A stretch of 14,841 bases of DNA from Nitrospirota bacterium. Its GTDB lineage: Bacteria > Nitrospirota > CAKKRA01 > 9FT-COMBO-42-15. How positions within the stretch are numbered: position 1 is the stretch's first letter; every line of letters starts with the position of its first letter. Location of the stretch: NCBI GenBank assembly GCA_016214425.1, contig JACRON010000068.1:1-14841 (forward strand). Reading direction: 5' to 3'. Under the pieces are notes generated by a model. The model was not told the origin of the DNA, made no database searches, and was given only the letters and a program-made list of their open reading frames with translations. The position numbers and the translations under genes were made by a program. Positions 13,171 to 14,841 of the stretch are shown in pieces.

Positions 13171-13198
13171 GTAAGGCAGGTTTAAAACCTGCCCCTAC
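13171..13198. repeat. 28-bp palindromic repeat, copy 4
   Basis: Starts GTAAGG and ends CCCCTAC like copy 3, but with the core GGCAGGTTT / AAACCTGCC, a perfect nine-pair stem around one base. On the minus strand it encodes the last four codons and the TAA stop (13182-13184) of the response regulator, and it ends 18 bases before the TTG start of the diheme cytochrome. Confidence 0.75.
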
Positions 13199-13586
13199 CC
13201 GAACCCTTTTTTGAAAATTTCTTTAAGGCAGCCTCAACTACCTCTGCTAATACATCCATCTCAACAGGTTTATACAGATAATAAAATATGCCCTTTTCTA
13301 CAACCCTGCTTCCTGTCTGAACTGAGCTGTCGCCTGAAATAACAATTAATGGTATCTCCACCTTGCTCTTTTTTATCTCCTCTATTACCTCAAGGCCGGA
13401 TACCTTATTCAACTCAAGGTCAATAACAGCAAGGTCAACATCTCCGCTCAAAATATTCTGAACCGCTTCCTGACCGCTTTCAACTACCTTGATCTTGTGC
13501 CCTTCATCTTCAGATAAGAACCTGCATATCCTGCACTCCTCATCCTTATCAGAGGTGGCGACCAGTATCCGTTTTCCACTCTCCAT
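13182..13586 (-). CDS. Receiver-only response regulator
   Basis: Single CheY-like receiver domain, 134 aa, no output domain. Key residues are the acidic patch at Asp13/Asp15, phospho-acceptor Asp56 (LAVIDLEL), Ser84 (VISGDS) and Lys106 (YLYKPVE). The frame is open upstream to 13826, but the extension is low-complexity, cysteine-rich and unlike any receiver; the ATG at 13586 with GGAG six bases upstream gives a normal start (MESGKRILVATSDKDEE). The C-terminal GRGRF comes from the 28-bp palindromic repeat that also supplies the stop. It lies directly before the cytochrome block, so a regulatory link is possible, but no histidine kinase is in the window. Confidence 0.88.
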   Translation of the reverse strand: MESGKRILVATSDKDEECRICRFLSEDEGHKIKVVESGQEAVQNILSGDVDLAVIDLELNKVSGLEVIEEIKKSKVEIPLIVISGDSSVQTGSRVVEKGIFYYLYKPVEMDVLAEVVEAALKKFSKKGSGRGRF

Positions 13587-13830
13587 AATCATCTCCAGGC
13601 GATTTAAACACCTTAACCTTAAGAGATTTAGATGGTCTTTTTTTATAACTATTTGATTTATAAAATAAAAAGCGCAAATGGGACAGCAATTCCCCAACTG
13701 GGGCAGAAAAGTCTCAAAAAAGTGGTAAATTTTAAGAAGAAAAGCGCCTGTTCCAATTTTCATATTTCCCTTGAAGCAAGCCTTGTCCAGGGTGACCCTC
13801 TTTTCCCTCTGAGCGAAGCGAAGCAATCTC
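13587..13830. other. Intergenic region upstream of the response regulator
   Basis: No supported gene in 244 bases. It holds GAGCGAAGCGAAGCAATCTC at 13811-13830, like half of a dispersed palindrome common in uncultured bacteria, directly after the mutS2 stop. It also has a small palindrome CCCCAACTGGGG at 13692-13703 that could be an operator. The 13630-13670 part is AT-rich and likely holds the promoter of the response regulator, but no clear consensus boxes were found. Confidence 0.5.
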
Positions 13831-14841
13831 TTATTTTAGCATCACCACTGTAACCCCTGCACCGCCTTCTGTCTGCTCACCGCTTCTAAAACCTTCTACA
13901 AGCCGATGGCCTGAGAGATGTTCACGAACCGCCTTTAAAAGTATCCCTGCGCCAGTGCCGTGAATTATTGTAACCTCTGAAAAACCTGCAAGCATAGCAT
14001 GATTAAGAAACTTCTCAAGCATTGGAATTGCCTCGTCAACCCTTAAACCAATGAGGTTTATCTGCGTTGCAACTATCTCCTCTGAAACACTTATACTAAC
14101 ACCGCCTTTTTCTTTTTTTACAACCTTTCCCTTTTTGCGGCCAACATCAGATAAAGGAACCTCCATCTCCCATTTTTCTGTCTTAATCTTTACACGGTTG
14201 CTCTTCTTTAAGAGCTTTGTAATAACTGCATCGCTTCCAATGGATTTTATAAATACCGCATCCCCCTCCTTTAGCTCATCCATTGAGAGCGTCTCTGTGT
14301 CAGCACTTTTATATTCCCTTATCTTTTCAATTGCCTGCTCATGTGCAGCAGTTGCCTTTTTAAGGATTATCTTTGCCTTATCCTTTTCAACTTTTTTTAT
14401 CTCCTCAAGAAGGCTGTTCATCTGCCTTTTTGTGTCTGCAATAATCTCAGATGTCTCTTTATATGCCTTTGCAAATATCTCCTTCTTTTTTGCCTCTGCA
14501 TCCTTTAATAATCTCTCAAGCTTTTCTTCCCTCTCTGTCAATTCCCTTTCATGCTTCTTTATGTCTCCAGCAGAATCCTCATAATGCCTTCTTTTCTGCT
14601 CAAGATCATGCAAGAGGTTTTCAAGCTCTGCCCTCCCCTTGCCGAGCATAATCCTTGCGGATTCAATAATTGACTCAGGCATACCGTACCTTTTTGCTGT
14701 TTCAATTGCAAATGACTGTCCGGGCTCGCCGATCCTTAATCTGTATAATGGCGCAAGGGTCTTATGGTCAAACTCCATAGAGGCATTTGCCATGCCCTCT
14801 GTCTTGTGCGCAAATACCTTTATGTCTGTCAGGTGTGTTGT
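13831..14841 (-). CDS. mutS2: MutS2 C-terminal part, 5' end outside the window
   Basis: MutS2 is a MutS-like ATPase linked to suppression of recombination and to ribosome rescue. The frame is open to the edge: 336 residues are visible. TTH at residues 1-3 and GMANASMEFD (16-25) are the end of the ATPase domain, followed by YRLRIGEPGQSFAIETAKRYG. A long charged coiled coil (~65-180), a small beta segment (~190-235, EGDAVFIKSIGSDAVITK) and a C-terminal Smr domain (~260-336) follow. The Smr domain keeps HGTGAG (294-299), but where Smr nucleases have LDxH, or many MutS2 have LDLRG, it reads INLIG, so nuclease activity is doubtful. It is transcribed toward the response regulator. Confidence 0.94.
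   Translation of the reverse strand, partial: TTHLTDIKVFAHKTEGMANASMEFDHKTLAPLYRLRIGEPGQSFAIETAKRYGMPESIIESARIMLGKGRAELENLLHDLEQKRRHYEDSAGDIKKHERELTEREEKLERLLKDAEAKKKEIFAKAYKETSEIIADTKRQMNSLLEEIKKVEKDKAKIILKKATAAHEQAIEKIREYKSADTETLSMDELKEGDAVFIKSIGSDAVITKLLKKSNRVKIKTEKWEMEVPLSDVGRKKGKVVKKEKGGVSISVSEEIVATQINLIGLRVDEAIPMLEKFLNHAMLAGFSEVTIIHGTGAGILLKAVREHLSGHRLVEGFRSGEQTEGGAGVTVVMLK

Noticed and set aside
1833..13198. CRISPR array made of the 28-bp repeats
   Set aside because: The copies are kilobases apart, differ in their cores and have no regular spacers.
13587..13826. N-terminal extension of the response regulator to 13826
   Set aside because: The added 80 residues are low-complexity with no receiver similarity, and a good ribosome site precedes the ATG at 13586.
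14051..14584. 177-aa plus-strand ORF inside mutS2
   Set aside because: It is the antisense reading of the Lys/Glu-rich coiled coil, giving a Ser/Phe-rich artefact.

Overview
The window has two unrelated halves that meet head to head. Bases 1-1836 (+) hold the end of a housekeeping operon: tsf (5' end outside the window), pyrH and frr. From 1864 to the right edge every supported gene is on the minus strand, so transcription runs right to left: mutS2 (partial), a receiver-only response regulator, then about 11.3 kb of electron-transfer genes.

The electron-transfer block reads as two modules. Module 2 (upstream, 13153 to 6594): a diheme cytochrome c; membrane protein C; membrane protein B, which fuses a heme-c site and a beta-rich domain to the same membrane domain; a GltD-like FAD/NAD(P) oxidoreductase with a ferredoxin-type C-terminus, now split in two; a twin-arginine membrane-anchored protein with two CxxC pairs; membrane protein A; two small unknown proteins; and a monoheme cytochrome c with a frameshift. 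Proteins A, B and C are paralogues of a family I cannot name. Module 1 (6338 to 1864) has its own consensus sigma70-type promoter. It encodes a pentaheme c554-like protein, a Rieske protein, a b6-type split cytochrome b (b6 plus subunit IV), a tail-anchored pentaheme protein and an 11-heme NapC/NirT-like protein. I count 25 CxxCH motifs in the block.

My inference is that module 1 is a menaquinol-oxidising Rieske/cytochrome b complex with multiheme subunits in place of a simple cytochrome c. Module 2 may connect it, or its quinone or cytochrome pool, to NAD(P)H or ferredoxin. The three-paralogue membrane family with its dedicated redox partners is the best candidate for an undescribed system.

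Organism: a Gram-negative-type, heme-rich respiratory or anaerobic bacterium of moderate GC. Nitrospirota, Desulfobacterota or a related uncultured lineage would fit, but this is a guess from gene content.

Two genes (the monoheme cytochrome and the GltD-like protein) carry frame-breaking deletions, which may be real decay or assembly error. Four 28-bp palindromes with matching ends sit exactly at gene termini and supply stop or start codons. No tRNA, rRNA, CRISPR array or transposase gene was seen. The longest stretches without a gene are 6339-6593 and 13587-13830, both under 300 bases.
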